The notes under the pieces: model-generated
What the model was told of the DNA's origin: nothing
Database searches by the model: none
Seen by the model: the letters and a program-made list of their open reading frames with translations, nothing else
NCBI GenBank assembly: GCA_028293125.1
Contig: JAQGPJ010000052.1
Location: 1 to 64,000, forward strand
Direction of reading: 5' to 3'
DNA length: 64,000 nucleotides
Origin: Verrucomicrobiales bacterium
GTDB lineage: Bacteria > Verrucomicrobiota > Verrucomicrobiia > Verrucomicrobiales > V1-33
Shown here: positions 40,077-49,351 of the stretch, piece after piece
Numbering within the stretch: the stretch's first letter is position 1
Layout: each line of letters starts with the position of its first letter
Program-made: the position numbers and the translations under genes

Positions 40077-41090
40077 ATGGACCACGCCACCGATTCCGAG
40101 ATCTCCGCCGCCCTTCCCTCCGTGGAGGCTCTTCAGTCCACGTTGAGGCAGGTGCTTTTCGGAAAAGAGGAGCTTATCGACCTGACCATCTGCGGACTGC
40201 TGGCGCGGGGGCACATCCTGCTGGAGGGCCTGCCGGGGCTGGGAAAAACCGAGCTTGTCAAGGGGCTGGCCAAGGCGCTGCATCTGGATACGAAGCGCAT
40301 CCAGTTCACGCCCGACCTGCTGCCGGGGGACATCACGGGCAATCCGGTGCTACAGGAAACTCCCCAAGGCCGGGCTTTTGTCTTCCAGCCGGGACCGATC
40401 TTTGCAAACCTCGTCCTGGCGGATGAGATCAACCGCGCCAGCCCGAAGACCCAGAGCGCCCTGCTGGAGGCCATGCAGGAGCGACGGGTGACGGTGCTGG
40501 GCCAGACCCATCAGCTTCCGGATCCATTTTTTGTGCTGGCCACGCAGAATCCCATCGAACTGGAGGGCACCTATCCGCTGCCGGAAGCCCAGGTGGACCG
40601 CTTTCTTTTCAAATTGGAGGTGCTGCGCAACGACGCGTCGGTGCTGGAGAAAATCGTGCTCGGCCGCGAACTGGGCGTGGAGCCGGTGGTGGAGCCGGTG
40701 ATGACCCGCGCCCAGCTGGAGAGCCTCCATGCCCTGGTGCGGCGGGTGTATCTCCCGGATGTGGTGGCCAACTACATCGCCCGCCTGGTGAACGCCACGC
40801 ACGCCGGCCAGTCCGAGGCCGCGCGCGCCGTGAAGTTCGGCGCCAGTCCCCGCGCGGCCCTCAGCCTGGCCTCCGCGGTGAAGGCCCGGGCGCTGATGCG
40901 GGGCCGTTCCCATGCCAGCTTTGAGGACACGCAGGCCCTGGCGCAGGCGGTGCTGGGCCACCGCGTGGTGCTGGACTACAGCGCCCGCATTGAGGGACTC
41001 ACCACGAGGGATGTGATCCAGTCCATTCTTCAGGAGGTGCCCGTGAAGGACGGAGCGGTGCCCCGGACCCTGCAGACCGCCCAGGCTTAG
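40077..41090 (+). CDS. MoxR-family AAA+ ATPase
   Basis: 337 residues from ATG 40077 (MDHATDSEISAALPSVEAL). Walker A GLPGLGKTELV (about 51), Walker B LVLADEINRASPKTQSALLE (about 113), sensor ATQNPIELEGTYPLPEAQVDRF (about 157). Then the MoxR C-terminal lid with FGASPRAALSL. MoxR ATPases are chaperone-like and often work with DUF58/von Willebrand A proteins. Here the partner downstream (37 bp) is a large membrane protein and then an ABC ATPase, so the complex probably acts at the cytoplasmic membrane. Confidence 0.9.
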   Translation: MDHATDSEISAALPSVEALQSTLRQVLFGKEELIDLTICGLLARGHILLEGLPGLGKTELVKGLAKALHLDTKRIQFTPDLLPGDITGNPVLQETPQGRAFVFQPGPIFANLVLADEINRASPKTQSALLEAMQERRVTVLGQTHQLPDPFFVLATQNPIELEGTYPLPEAQVDRFLFKLEVLRNDASVLEKIVLGRELGVEPVVEPVMTRAQLESLHALVRRVYLPDVVANYIARLVNATHAGQSEAARAVKFGASPRAALSLASAVKARALMRGRSHASFEDTQALAQAVLGHRVVLDYSARIEGLTTRDVIQSILQEVPVKDGAVPRTLQTAQA

Positions 41091-41127
41091 CTCCGCGCTG
41101 AAATTCAACCGTCTCCTCTCCCCCATT

Positions 41128-43167
41128 ATGCTTTTCCCGCTTCCCTGGCACCGGCGGCAGCCCTCTCCCGATTCCGGCATTCCGCGCGGCAGGGCGCTTT
41201 TTGGATCAGGGCTCCGATGGATCCGCCTGACGGCGGCGGGTGCCGCCGCCGTGCTGGCCGGAGTGGCCCAGGCGCAGAAAACGGAAAGTGTCCCCTTGGA
41301 CGAAAAAGGGGGATCCACCATGGAGGTGACCCAGGTTTTCAGCAATCTGCCGCCGGGCGGATACACTGCCGTCCGGGTGTCGCTGAAAAACGAGGGCCAG
41401 ACCACCATCCCTGTCACTCTTTCCGCCAGCAGTGAGGAGCGGAATTACGGCACATCCAACACCCTGGGCAGTTCCGGCTTCTCCTTCGAGGCCAAGGGAC
41501 AGTCCACCACCGAGCGTGAATTCATTATTCCGCTGATCCAGAGTTTTTCAGAGCGTTCCGGTTATTCCTCCGGCGGCTGCCGGCTTCTGCTCAATGTCAC
41601 GGCGGTCCTGCCGTCCGGCCCCAGGACCTTCAATGTCAATTTTGACGGTGTGCGGGAGAGCAACCGGCCTTTTACAGGATTCAGTCAGGGGGTGGCGGGG
41701 AAATCCCTGGAGGCGCTCAATGAGGCCATGTTCAATGTGGCAGCCTCCGCCGGCAAGTCGTCCCGCCGGGGAGGGGGGGGATTCGCGTCGCTTTTCACTT
41801 CCTCCCAACTGCCCTCGGACTGGAGGGGATTCATGGGGCTGGATCATCTGGCGATGACACCGGAGGAATGGGTGAAGCTCAGTCCGGGGGTGACAAACGC
41901 CATCCGGCAGTGGATCATTCTGGGCGGCACTCTGGATCTTTTTGTCAACGGGCCTTTCCCGGCGGCCATCGTGCAGCAGCTGAAACCTGACCGGTGGGAC
42001 AAGGACCGTCACCGTCTGGGAGCCGGGGGAGTGCGCGTGATGGCATGGGAGGGGGAGGCCGCCTCATCCGCTGACATCGGAAAGCGGCTGGAGAATGCGG
42101 CTGTAAGCCTTATGGGAGCGCAGGGGGAGCTGCTGCCAGGAACCGGTGGCGGGGGTTCCGGATATGAGGGAGTGGTCGGAAAATACACCGCCGCCGCCGC
42201 CCGCAAATCGCCCTCCAGCATGGAGGCCGGCGGCGGCATCGCCGGTCTTGGCGGAGTCCTGCTCAGGCATGACGCCGCGGCGGACACCGCCGAGTTCGCA
42301 GGGCTGGGGGAGGTGCTTGGCGAGCGGAATTTCGCCGCCTGGCAGGTCGGGGTGATTCTTCTGATCTTCGGGGTGCTGGTCGGACCCGTGAATCTGTTCT
42401 ATTTTGCGGGACCGGGCCGCCGGCACCGCCTTTTCTACACCACGCCGCTTATCTCCCTGGGGGCCTCCCTGCTGGTGATTGTGGTCATTCTGTTTCAGGA
42501 CGGAGTGGGCGGCGGCGGAGTGCGGGCGGCGCTGATGGAGATCCGCCCCGATGACAAAAGCACCTACCTGAGACAGTACCAGATCAGCCGCACCGGGGTG
42601 CTTTTCGGAGGGGGATTCACCGTGGAGGAGCCGTCGCTGGTCACGCCGCTGGTCCTGCCGCCGAGCCGCTGGACGCGGTTGAAGCCCGCCGGCTTCACCC
42701 GCAGCAGCGATGCGCAGCGCTACACGGCTCCTGATCCTTTGTCCTGGGGGGGCGACTGGTTCCAGAGCCGCAGCGAGCAGGCGCAGCTGGTGCAGACCAT
42801 CCGTCCCGGACGGGGCCGCCTGGAACTGAAAACCGGTGGCCAGTCCCCTGTGATCGTGTCCAGCCTTGAGTGCTGCCTGGAGCCTCTTTTCTATACCGAC
42901 GCCGCCGGGAAGGTCTGGACCGCGGACGCCGCCCTGACGACCGGAAACTCCGTGGCCCTCAGGCCCGCCGGGGAAAAGGAGTACGAGGAGTTTCTGAAAA
43001 AGGAGATTGTGCCCCTGTTTCCCTCCGGCAGCTTCGACAGCACCGGGGCCAGCCGCTTCACCGCCCTGACCCGCGATCCCAAAGCCGGCTTTGCCACCAC
43101 GCTGAAATCCATCCGCTGGGAGAAGGATATCGCCGTGGTTTACGGCCCCCTCACCGCCCAACCCTGA
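41128..43167 (+). CDS. large membrane-anchored exported protein of the MoxR/ABC operon
   Basis: 679 residues. A signal or anchor segment (LTAAGAAAVLAGVAQAQ, about 35-51) precedes a beta-rich extracytoplasmic part (VTQVFSNLPPGGYTAVRVSL). Two membrane helices follow near residues 411-430 (VGVILLIFGVLVGPVNLFYF) and 440-458 (LISLGASLLVIVVILF), then a C-terminal beta-rich domain. A Gly-rich loop lies near 340. Equivalent proteins in other bacteria sit beside MoxR or GldA/GldG-type genes, but I cannot name the family. It starts 38 bp after the MoxR gene and ends 14 bp before the ABC ATPase gene, so it is a core member of one operon. Confidence 0.75.
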   Translation: MLFPLPWHRRQPSPDSGIPRGRALFGSGLRWIRLTAAGAAAVLAGVAQAQKTESVPLDEKGGSTMEVTQVFSNLPPGGYTAVRVSLKNEGQTTIPVTLSASSEERNYGTSNTLGSSGFSFEAKGQSTTEREFIIPLIQSFSERSGYSSGGCRLLLNVTAVLPSGPRTFNVNFDGVRESNRPFTGFSQGVAGKSLEALNEAMFNVAASAGKSSRRGGGGFASLFTSSQLPSDWRGFMGLDHLAMTPEEWVKLSPGVTNAIRQWIILGGTLDLFVNGPFPAAIVQQLKPDRWDKDRHRLGAGGVRVMAWEGEAASSADIGKRLENAAVSLMGAQGELLPGTGGGGSGYEGVVGKYTAAAARKSPSSMEAGGGIAGLGGVLLRHDAAADTAEFAGLGEVLGERNFAAWQVGVILLIFGVLVGPVNLFYFAGPGRRHRLFYTTPLISLGASLLVIVVILFQDGVGGGGVRAALMEIRPDDKSTYLRQYQISRTGVLFGGGFTVEEPSLVTPLVLPPSRWTRLKPAGFTRSSDAQRYTAPDPLSWGGDWFQSRSEQAQLVQTIRPGRGRLELKTGGQSPVIVSSLECCLEPLFYTDAAGKVWTADAALTTGNSVALRPAGEKEYEEFLKKEIVPLFPSGSFDSTGASRFTALTRDPKAGFATTLKSIRWEKDIAVVYGPLTAQP

Positions 43168-43180
43168 CTGGTTTTTATTC

Positions 43181-44236
43181 ATGCCCGCCGCTCTCGCTGT
43201 TGAAAATCTGCACCGTTCCTTTGGCGCGCTGAAGGCGGTGAACGGGGTCTCCTTTGAAATCAGTCAGGGAAGCGTGGTGGGGTTTGTGGGGGCCAACGGG
43301 GCCGGCAAGACCACCACCATGCGTATCCTGGCGACCTTGGACTATCCCTCCAGCGGCCGGGCCTATGTCATGGGGCATAATGTGGTGCTCTATCCCGCCG
43401 AGGTGCGCCGGGTGCTGGGCTGGGTGCCGGACAGCTTCGGCACCTACGAGAACATGACGGTGCTGGAGTATCTGGACTTTTATGCCCGCGCCCTGGGATT
43501 CAAAGGCCAGGAGCGCGTGCGCCGCATCCAGGATGTTATGGACTTCACGGATCTGGGCCCCCTGTCCGACCGCCTGATCAACAAAATGTCCAAAGGCCAG
43601 GGCCAGCGGCTCTGTCTCGGCCGCGCCCTCATCCACGATCCCCAAGTGCTCATCATGGATGAGCCCGCCGCCGGTCTGGACCCCAAGGCCCGCGTGGAGT
43701 TGAAGCGTCTGATCCGCATCCTGGCCGAGGAGGGCAAAACCATCCTCATCTCCTCCCACATTCTCAGTGAGCTGGGGGAAATGTGTGATACCCTCCTTTT
43801 CATCGACAAGGGCCGCGTCGTCCACCACGGCACCGCCGACAGTCTGGTGCGGACGGACAATGTGGAGACCCTGGTGGATGTGCAGGTGGCCCACTATCCG
43901 GAAAAAGTCTCCGCCTGGGCTCTGACCGCCCCGCACGTGAAGCTGGCCGAGGAGCGCAAAAACGGGGCCCGCCTGCGCATTGACAGTGCGGATCCCGACA
44001 TCATCGCCGGCGTGCTCCGCCGCATGATCGCCGACGGCCTGAGCGTCACGGAGTTCCACCAGGAGCAGCGCAATCTGGAGGACGCTTTCATCGACATGCT
44101 GGGCCGTATCGAGCAGGGCATCGCCGGACCCGTTCCCGGGCAGCCGCCGGCTCTCCCTGCAAAAGCTCCAAGTCCTCCTTCGCCTCCGCCCCCACCGTCG
44201 CTGCCGGTCACGGATCCCGCCCGGTGGGGCGGGTAG
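43181..44236 (+). CDS. ABC transporter ATP-binding protein (GldA/CcmA-like)
   Basis: 351 residues. Walker A GANGAGKTTTM (about 40), Q-loop region GWVPDSFGTYENMTV, signature MSKGQGQRLCLGRAL (about 140) in place of LSGGQ, Walker B VLIMDEPAAGLDP, and switch His in ISSHIL. The C-terminal DUF4162-like extension is followed by a Pro/Ser-rich tail (about 320-351). Overall layout matches exporters of the GldA/NatA class, which need a separate permease. No permease gene is present here unless the preceding two-helix protein serves that role. Transcribed with the MoxR and membrane protein genes. Confidence 0.88.
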   Translation: MPAALAVENLHRSFGALKAVNGVSFEISQGSVVGFVGANGAGKTTTMRILATLDYPSSGRAYVMGHNVVLYPAEVRRVLGWVPDSFGTYENMTVLEYLDFYARALGFKGQERVRRIQDVMDFTDLGPLSDRLINKMSKGQGQRLCLGRALIHDPQVLIMDEPAAGLDPKARVELKRLIRILAEEGKTILISSHILSELGEMCDTLLFIDKGRVVHHGTADSLVRTDNVETLVDVQVAHYPEKVSAWALTAPHVKLAEERKNGARLRIDSADPDIIAGVLRRMIADGLSVTEFHQEQRNLEDAFIDMLGRIEQGIAGPVPGQPPALPAKAPSPPSPPPPPSLPVTDPARWGG

Positions 44237-44251
44237 AATGTGGCCAGGAAC

Positions 44252-44584
44252 ATGGCGGCGCAGGTCTTCAGACACAACTTCCATGACGGACTGCTGATGG
44301 GCTTCAGCCTCGGTCCCCGTCGGGAGTTGACGTTGGAGATGGTGCTGGATCCCGTCTGGAACAGCGGGACAGCCTCCACTGTGAAAGTGAGGTTTGGCGG
44401 GATTGAAAATTTCGAGGAGGCAGCCTCCCGGTTCCGCTCCCTGCCTGGGCCCCGGCAGCCTGGTGAAAGCCTGGCTGAAATTGAGAGTCTGAAGTTTGCT
44501 GAAAAAGGCCGCCGGCAGGTCATCCTGGAACTCAGCGGCCATGCCGCCATTGAGGTCCGGTGCCGGAATGTGGCCGAAGGATGA
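44252..44584 (+). CDS. small protein of unknown function after the ABC ATPase
   Basis: 110 residues from ATG 44252; GTG 44240 would add four residues. It reads HNFHDGLLMGFSLGPRRELT, then LDPVWN and VRFGGIENFEEAASRF, an alternating beta pattern of a small soluble fold. I recall similar unnamed short proteins in Verrucomicrobia but can assign no function. It starts 15 bp after the ABC gene's stop, so it may be co-transcribed, but it need not share a role. Confidence 0.55.
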   Translation: MAAQVFRHNFHDGLLMGFSLGPRRELTLEMVLDPVWNSGTASTVKVRFGGIENFEEAASRFRSLPGPRQPGESLAEIESLKFAEKGRRQVILELSGHAAIEVRCRNVAEG

Positions 44585-44695
44585 CGTGCGGGATGCCTGG
44601 ATGATTCCCTTCCTGCGGGGCTTTGGATTTCCGCTTCGAAAAATCGGGATTACTGCTTGCCAGATGGAAAATGCCTCTTAAATTCGCCGCCCTCT

Positions 44696-44905
44696 ATGAG
44701 AAAGAAAGTTGCCCGCAGCAAAACGCGGAAGGGCGTCGCGAAACGCTTTAAGATCACTGGAACCGGCAAAATCCTTCGCCGGAAACAGGGTCGTCGGCAT
44801 CTTGCTGAATGCAAGAACCGGAAGCGCAAGCGCAACCTGCGCAAAGTGACGACAGTGGCCGCCGTTGATGTTCGCCGCATCATGGAAAATCTGCCGTTCG
44901 CCTGA
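44696..44905 (+). CDS. rpmI: 50S ribosomal protein L35 (bL35)
   Basis: 69 residues, very basic. RKGVAKRFKITGTGKILRRK and GRRHLAECKNRKRKRNLRK match the bL35 signature. ATG 44696 (MRKKVARSKTRKG) gives the usual length; the longer frame upstream is not conserved in type. It is paired with rplT as in most bacteria, but infC is missing upstream. Confidence 0.95.
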   Translation: MRKKVARSKTRKGVAKRFKITGTGKILRRKQGRRHLAECKNRKRKRNLRKVTTVAAVDVRRIMENLPFA

Positions 44906-45031
44906 GCATCCCCGCACCCGGCCAATTCCGGCCAACCCTTCCTCCGCCTGAGGCTCCTTCCTGAGCTTCTATGATCCGGGTGAGGCAAGGAAGGTTTTTT
45001 CAAGCAACAGCCCGGTCACGAGAACCAATCC

Positions 45032-45415
45032 ATGCCAAGAGCCACCAATTCCCCGGCGTCGCGCAAGCGCCGCAAGCGGGTTCTGAAAAAGGCGAAGGGT
45101 TTCTACGGAAACCGCTCCCGCCTCTACCGTTACGCCAAGGACGCCATCTTCAAGGCGCAGACCTGGGCCACCCGCGACCGCAAAACCCGCAAGCGCAACT
45201 TCCGGGCTCTGTGGATCACCCGCATCAATGCCGGCGTCCGCCAGCACGGTCTGACCTACAGCCGCTTCATCGAGGGTCTGATTGCCGCCGATATCCAGAT
45301 GGACCGCAAAGTTCTCTCCGATCTGGCCATCCAGAATCCCGCCGCCTTTGAGGAAATCGTCGTCAAAGCGAAAGCGGCCCTCGAAAACAAGGTTCAGTCC
45401 GTGCCTGCCGCCTGA
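45032..45415 (+). CDS. rplT: 50S ribosomal protein L20 (bL20)
   Basis: 127 residues. RKRRKRVLKKAKGFYGNRSR and QTWATRDRKTRKRNFRALWI are diagnostic. bL20 binds 23S rRNA early in large-subunit assembly and in many bacteria represses its own operon. It lies 126 bp after rpmI and is followed by a strong terminator. Confidence 0.97.
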   Translation: MPRATNSPASRKRRKRVLKKAKGFYGNRSRLYRYAKDAIFKAQTWATRDRKTRKRNFRALWITRINAGVRQHGLTYSRFIEGLIAADIQMDRKVLSDLAIQNPAAFEEIVVKAKAALENKVQSVPAA

Positions 45416-45450
45416 GGCGCGCACCCGGACAAGAACAGGAAACTTCCCAG

Positions 45451-45491
45451 GGATGGCCGCTCCGCCGCAAGGCAGGCGGCCATCCTTTTTT
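45451..45491 (+). terminator. Rho-independent terminator after rplT
   Basis: Perfect 10-bp stem GGATGGCCGC (45451-45460) and GCGGCCATCC (45476-45485), followed by six T. It separates rpmI-rplT from pheS. Confidence 0.9.
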
Positions 45492-45648
45492 GTTTTCCGG
45501 CCCCGGGGATTGGGGAACTTCGGTCGGTAACAGCGGCGGGTACTCCGCCGACCGGTGCTTCCCCGCTCCTTCGTTTTTCTCCCCCGCGTCCTCCGCTTTC
45601 CCTTTCCCTCCCTTCTTTCCCGCGCCTTTCCGTCCCCATACACTTCTT

Positions 45649-46665
45649 ATGGAATCGACTCTTTCTGAACTGCTTGCCACCGCCACCGCCGAGATTCCCG
45701 CCGCCGCCGATGAAACCGCGCTGGAGGAGCTGAGAGTGAAGTTTCTGGGCAAAAAAGGCAGTCTCACCGCTCTCAGCGGCGGGATGCGCGACGTGCCGCC
45801 CGACCGCAAGGCCGCTGTGGGCGCGGCGCTCAACGAGGCCCGCAACGGCATCACCGCCGCGCTGGAGACCCGCAAAGCCGCCCTCATCGCCGCCCGCGAC
45901 GCCAAGGAGGCGGAGGGGATTGACCTGACCCTGCCCGGCCGGCCTCCGGCACCGGGCGCACTGCATCCCCTGACCCAGGTGCTGGACCGCGCGGTGGGCA
46001 TTCTGCGCCGCATGGGGTTCGCCCTGGCCGCGGGACCGGAGGTGGAGACGGAGTGGCACTGCTTCGATGCCCTGAACACCCCCGCCGACCATCCGGCCCG
46101 CCACGAGAGCGACACGTTCTACTTCAACAGTGGCCTCCTGCTGCGCACCCACACCAGCAGCGTGCAGGTCCGCGCCATGCAGACCCAGACCCCGCCGCTG
46201 CGCATCATCGCGCCGGGCAGCGCCTTCCGCCGGGATGAGATCGACGCCACGCATCTCAGCGCCTTCAACCAGCTGGAGGGTCTTTACGTCGCGGAGAATG
46301 TCAGCCTGGGGCAGCTCAAGGGCACGCTGGAGTCCTTCTTCCGCGCTCTCTTCGGTCCCGCGACGGAGGTCCGCTTCCGTCCGCATTTTTTCCCCTTCAC
46401 GGAGCCCAGCTATGAGGTGGACGTGAAGCTCAGCCCCAAAGGCCAGGCTCCCCGCTGGGTGGAGATCCTCGGCTGCGGCATGGTGGATCCCGCGGTTTTC
46501 GAGGCTATCTGCGAGGCCCGCGGCGACGATGTTTACCACCCCGACAAAGTCACGGGATTCGCCTTCGGCATGGGCTTGGAGCGTCTGGCCATGATCCAGT
46601 GGGGCATTCCCGATATCCGCCACCTCATTGAGAACGACACCCGCTTCCTGGGTCAGTTCGCGTGA
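45649..46665 (+). CDS. pheS: phenylalanyl-tRNA synthetase alpha subunit
   Basis: 338 residues from ATG 45649 (MESTLSELLATATAEIPAAA). N-terminal tRNA-binding coiled coil (about 1-85), then the class II catalytic core: HPLTQVLD, motif 2 GSAFRRDEIDATH (about 195) and motif 3 GFAFGMGLERLAM (about 305). It forms an alpha2beta2 enzyme with PheT. The preceding 160 bp hold its own promoter, because a terminator closes rplT. Confidence 0.97.
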   Translation: MESTLSELLATATAEIPAAADETALEELRVKFLGKKGSLTALSGGMRDVPPDRKAAVGAALNEARNGITAALETRKAALIAARDAKEAEGIDLTLPGRPPAPGALHPLTQVLDRAVGILRRMGFALAAGPEVETEWHCFDALNTPADHPARHESDTFYFNSGLLLRTHTSSVQVRAMQTQTPPLRIIAPGSAFRRDEIDATHLSAFNQLEGLYVAENVSLGQLKGTLESFFRALFGPATEVRFRPHFFPFTEPSYEVDVKLSPKGQAPRWVEILGCGMVDPAVFEAICEARGDDVYHPDKVTGFAFGMGLERLAMIQWGIPDIRHLIENDTRFLGQFA

Positions 46666-46852
46666 TGGGCCGGAGCTGGTCCCTGGCCGGCCGGCCGGTA
46701 TAGGGCCGATGCCTTCCTTTGGCGCCGATATGGCGGCCGATCAGCCTTTGTGCTTAATATTCGATAGATTCTGAAAGCGCCTCTGAAAGACGCTTGGTCC
46801 GCTGAATTCCCTTTTCCCTCCGTGCCTCCGTGGCCGCCGACTCCTTTTTCCC

Positions 46853-49234
46853 ATGAAAGTCTCTCTGAACTGGCTCTCCGATCATCTGGATCTCTCCGCG
46901 CTCGACACTCCCCGGCTTTCCGATCTGCTGACCTTTGCGGGCGTGGAGGTGGAGGAAATCACAGAGCGCGGGGTGCGCTCCAACCGTCTGGTGGTGGGGC
47001 AGGTGATCTCCTTTGTGCCGCATCCCAACGCTGACCGGCTGCGGCTTTGCCAAGTGGATGACGGCTCGGGAACGCCCCGGCAGATCGTGTGCGGCGCGAA
47101 GAACTTCACGGAGGGCGACAAAGTGCCTGTGGCCCTGCCGGGCGCGGTGCTGCCGGGCGGATTTGAAATCAAGGAAAGCCCCCTGCGCGGAGTGCTCAGC
47201 CAGGGCATGCTGTGCGCCGGGCGGGAGATCGGATTCAGTGACGATGCCGACGGTCTTATGATCCTGCCCGTCGATGCCCCGGTCGGGACTCTGATCCATG
47301 ATTATCTGGAGGTGGACACCATCATCGAGGTTGAGGTCACCCCCAACCGTCCCGACTGGCTTTCCCATCTGGGCATGGCGCGGGAGCTTGCCGCCTTGGC
47401 CCAGCTGCCGCTGAAGGGCCGTCTGGATTACAGCGCCGTCACCGTGCCAACCGCGCCCGCCGGATCTGCAGTGCGTCTGGAGGACACCGCCGGCTGTCCC
47501 TTCTACACGGCCCGCCGCATTCATGGTGTGAAGGTCGGGCCCAGCCCCGCCTGGCTGGTGCGGAAGCTGGAATCCATCGGTCTGCGGCCCATCAACAACA
47601 TCGTGGACATCACAAACTATGTCCTCATGGAGGTGGGCCAGCCACTGCACGCCTTCGATCTGGCCAAGCTGCAGGGGGGCATCACAGTGCGCAACGCCGC
47701 GGAGGGCGAATTCTTCACCGCGCTGGATGGCAAAACCCATGCTTTGACCCCCGCCGATCTTGTGATTGCCGATGAGGCCCACGCCGCCGCCCTGGCCGGA
47801 GTGATGGGCGGGGAAAGCAGCGGGGTGACGGAGACCACCACCGACATCCTGCTGGAGTCCGCCTGGTTCCAGCCCAACCGCGTGCGCCACACCAGCCGGC
47901 GGTTGGGGCTGATCTCGGATAGCTCCTACCGCTTCGAGCGCGGCACCGACCCCGCGCAGGTGGCGGGTGTCAGCGAATTGGCGGTGCGCCTGATTCTCGA
48001 ACTTGCCGGCGGCACCGCTGAGGGCACGCTGCTGATCGCCGGGGAGCCGCCCGTGCTCACCAGCCAGGTTACACTGGACCTGCCGCGCGCCCAGCGGCTG
48101 CTCGGCACCGAGGTTTCCGAGACCGAGGTGACCGGCATTCTGTCCCGGCTGAATCTCCAGCCGCTGGGAGCCCTCACTTTCCGCATTCCCGGCTACCGCC
48201 AGGACCTGCAACGTCCGGTGGACCTCGTGGAGGAGATTGCCCGCGTCCACGGCATCGCTAATATCCCCGCCTCCATGCAGGGGCAGTTCGTGCCCGCCAG
48301 CGCGGCGGATGCGGCCTATGATTTCCGCATGGACCTGCGGCGGAAGCTGGCGGGGCAGGGGCTTTACGAGGCGGTGACCATCAAGCTGGTCTCCCAGTCA
48401 CAGCTGCAGGATGCGCTCGGCACCACGCCGCAGCTGCTGCCCGCGCTGCCGCTGCGGAATCCCATCAGCGACGACCACACGACGATGCGCCCCAGCCTGG
48501 TGCCCGGCCTGCTGGCCACCGCCGGCCGAAATCTGCGCATGGGCGCGGCCAGCCTGAGGTTCTTTGAAGCCGGCACCATCTTCGCCGCCACGCCCGATGG
48601 CAAAGCCATTGAGCGCGACGCCATTGCCGTGCTGCTCAGCGGTCCCGTCAGTCCCGCCTCCTGGAGTGACAGCGGGCCACGCGCCGCCGATGCCGCCGAT
48701 CTCCGCGGGCTGCTGGAGGCTCTCGCCCCCGGTGTCAGCGTGAAGCTGAAACCCGTCAAAAGCGACCGCCTGCTCATCGCTGCACAGGTTATTGTGAACG
48801 GCAAGCCCGTCGGACTCTGCGGCCAGGCGCATCCCGCCCGCGTCCGCGCCATCGACGGACGTCATCCCATCCACGTGGCCGAATTGGATGTGTCCCTGCT
48901 CCAGAAAGCCGTCAGCCGGGAGGTGAAATTCGAGGAGATGCCGCGCTTCCCCGCCATCACCCGCGACCTCGCCCTCGAAGTCCCCGCCGATCTCACCAAC
49001 GGCAAGGTGGAGGACTTCTTCGCCTCCCAGAAAGAGCCTTTGTTCAGCGGGGCCGTGTTGTTCGACGTTTACACCGATCCCACCGGTCAGAAACTGGCCG
49101 CCGGCAAAAAATCTTTAGCCTATACCATCACTTATCGGGACCTGACCAAAACTCCCACCAGTGCCGAGGCCGACGCCGCCCACACCCGCATCGTCACCGG
49201 CCTTAAAAAGGCTCTGCCTGTCAGTGTGCGGTAG
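46853..49234 (+). CDS. pheT: phenylalanyl-tRNA synthetase beta subunit
   Basis: 793 residues. N-terminal EMAP-type OB fold (PHPNADRLRLCQVD, about 56-69, and VCGAKNF), B3/B4 editing domain (NNIVDITNYVLMEVGQPLHA), B5 domain, inactive catalytic-like core, and C-terminal FDX-ACB domain (FPAITRDLALEVP). It charges tRNA-Phe with PheS. 187 bp separate it from pheS with no clear terminator, so the two may be one transcript. Confidence 0.97.
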   Translation: MKVSLNWLSDHLDLSALDTPRLSDLLTFAGVEVEEITERGVRSNRLVVGQVISFVPHPNADRLRLCQVDDGSGTPRQIVCGAKNFTEGDKVPVALPGAVLPGGFEIKESPLRGVLSQGMLCAGREIGFSDDADGLMILPVDAPVGTLIHDYLEVDTIIEVEVTPNRPDWLSHLGMARELAALAQLPLKGRLDYSAVTVPTAPAGSAVRLEDTAGCPFYTARRIHGVKVGPSPAWLVRKLESIGLRPINNIVDITNYVLMEVGQPLHAFDLAKLQGGITVRNAAEGEFFTALDGKTHALTPADLVIADEAHAAALAGVMGGESSGVTETTTDILLESAWFQPNRVRHTSRRLGLISDSSYRFERGTDPAQVAGVSELAVRLILELAGGTAEGTLLIAGEPPVLTSQVTLDLPRAQRLLGTEVSETEVTGILSRLNLQPLGALTFRIPGYRQDLQRPVDLVEEIARVHGIANIPASMQGQFVPASAADAAYDFRMDLRRKLAGQGLYEAVTIKLVSQSQLQDALGTTPQLLPALPLRNPISDDHTTMRPSLVPGLLATAGRNLRMGAASLRFFEAGTIFAATPDGKAIERDAIAVLLSGPVSPASWSDSGPRAADAADLRGLLEALAPGVSVKLKPVKSDRLLIAAQVIVNGKPVGLCGQAHPARVRAIDGRHPIHVAELDVSLLQKAVSREVKFEEMPRFPAITRDLALEVPADLTNGKVEDFFASQKEPLFSGAVLFDVYTDPTGQKLAAGKKSLAYTITYRDLTKTPTSAEADAAHTRIVTGLKKALPVSVR

Positions 49235-49351
49235 TTGATTCCACCCACCTGCGGTCGTTTTTAAGTTCAGAAAAACTGTGGCGACAAAACCGCCACGTGC
49301 ATTTGAATCGAAGGAGAACCGTGATAAATTCCATTCAACTTCTTGATGCCT

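Noticed and set aside
46666-46760. GGCCGG-rich inverted repeats between pheS and pheT as a terminator
   Set aside because: No T-run and overlapping alternative pairings; pheS and pheT may be co-transcribed.
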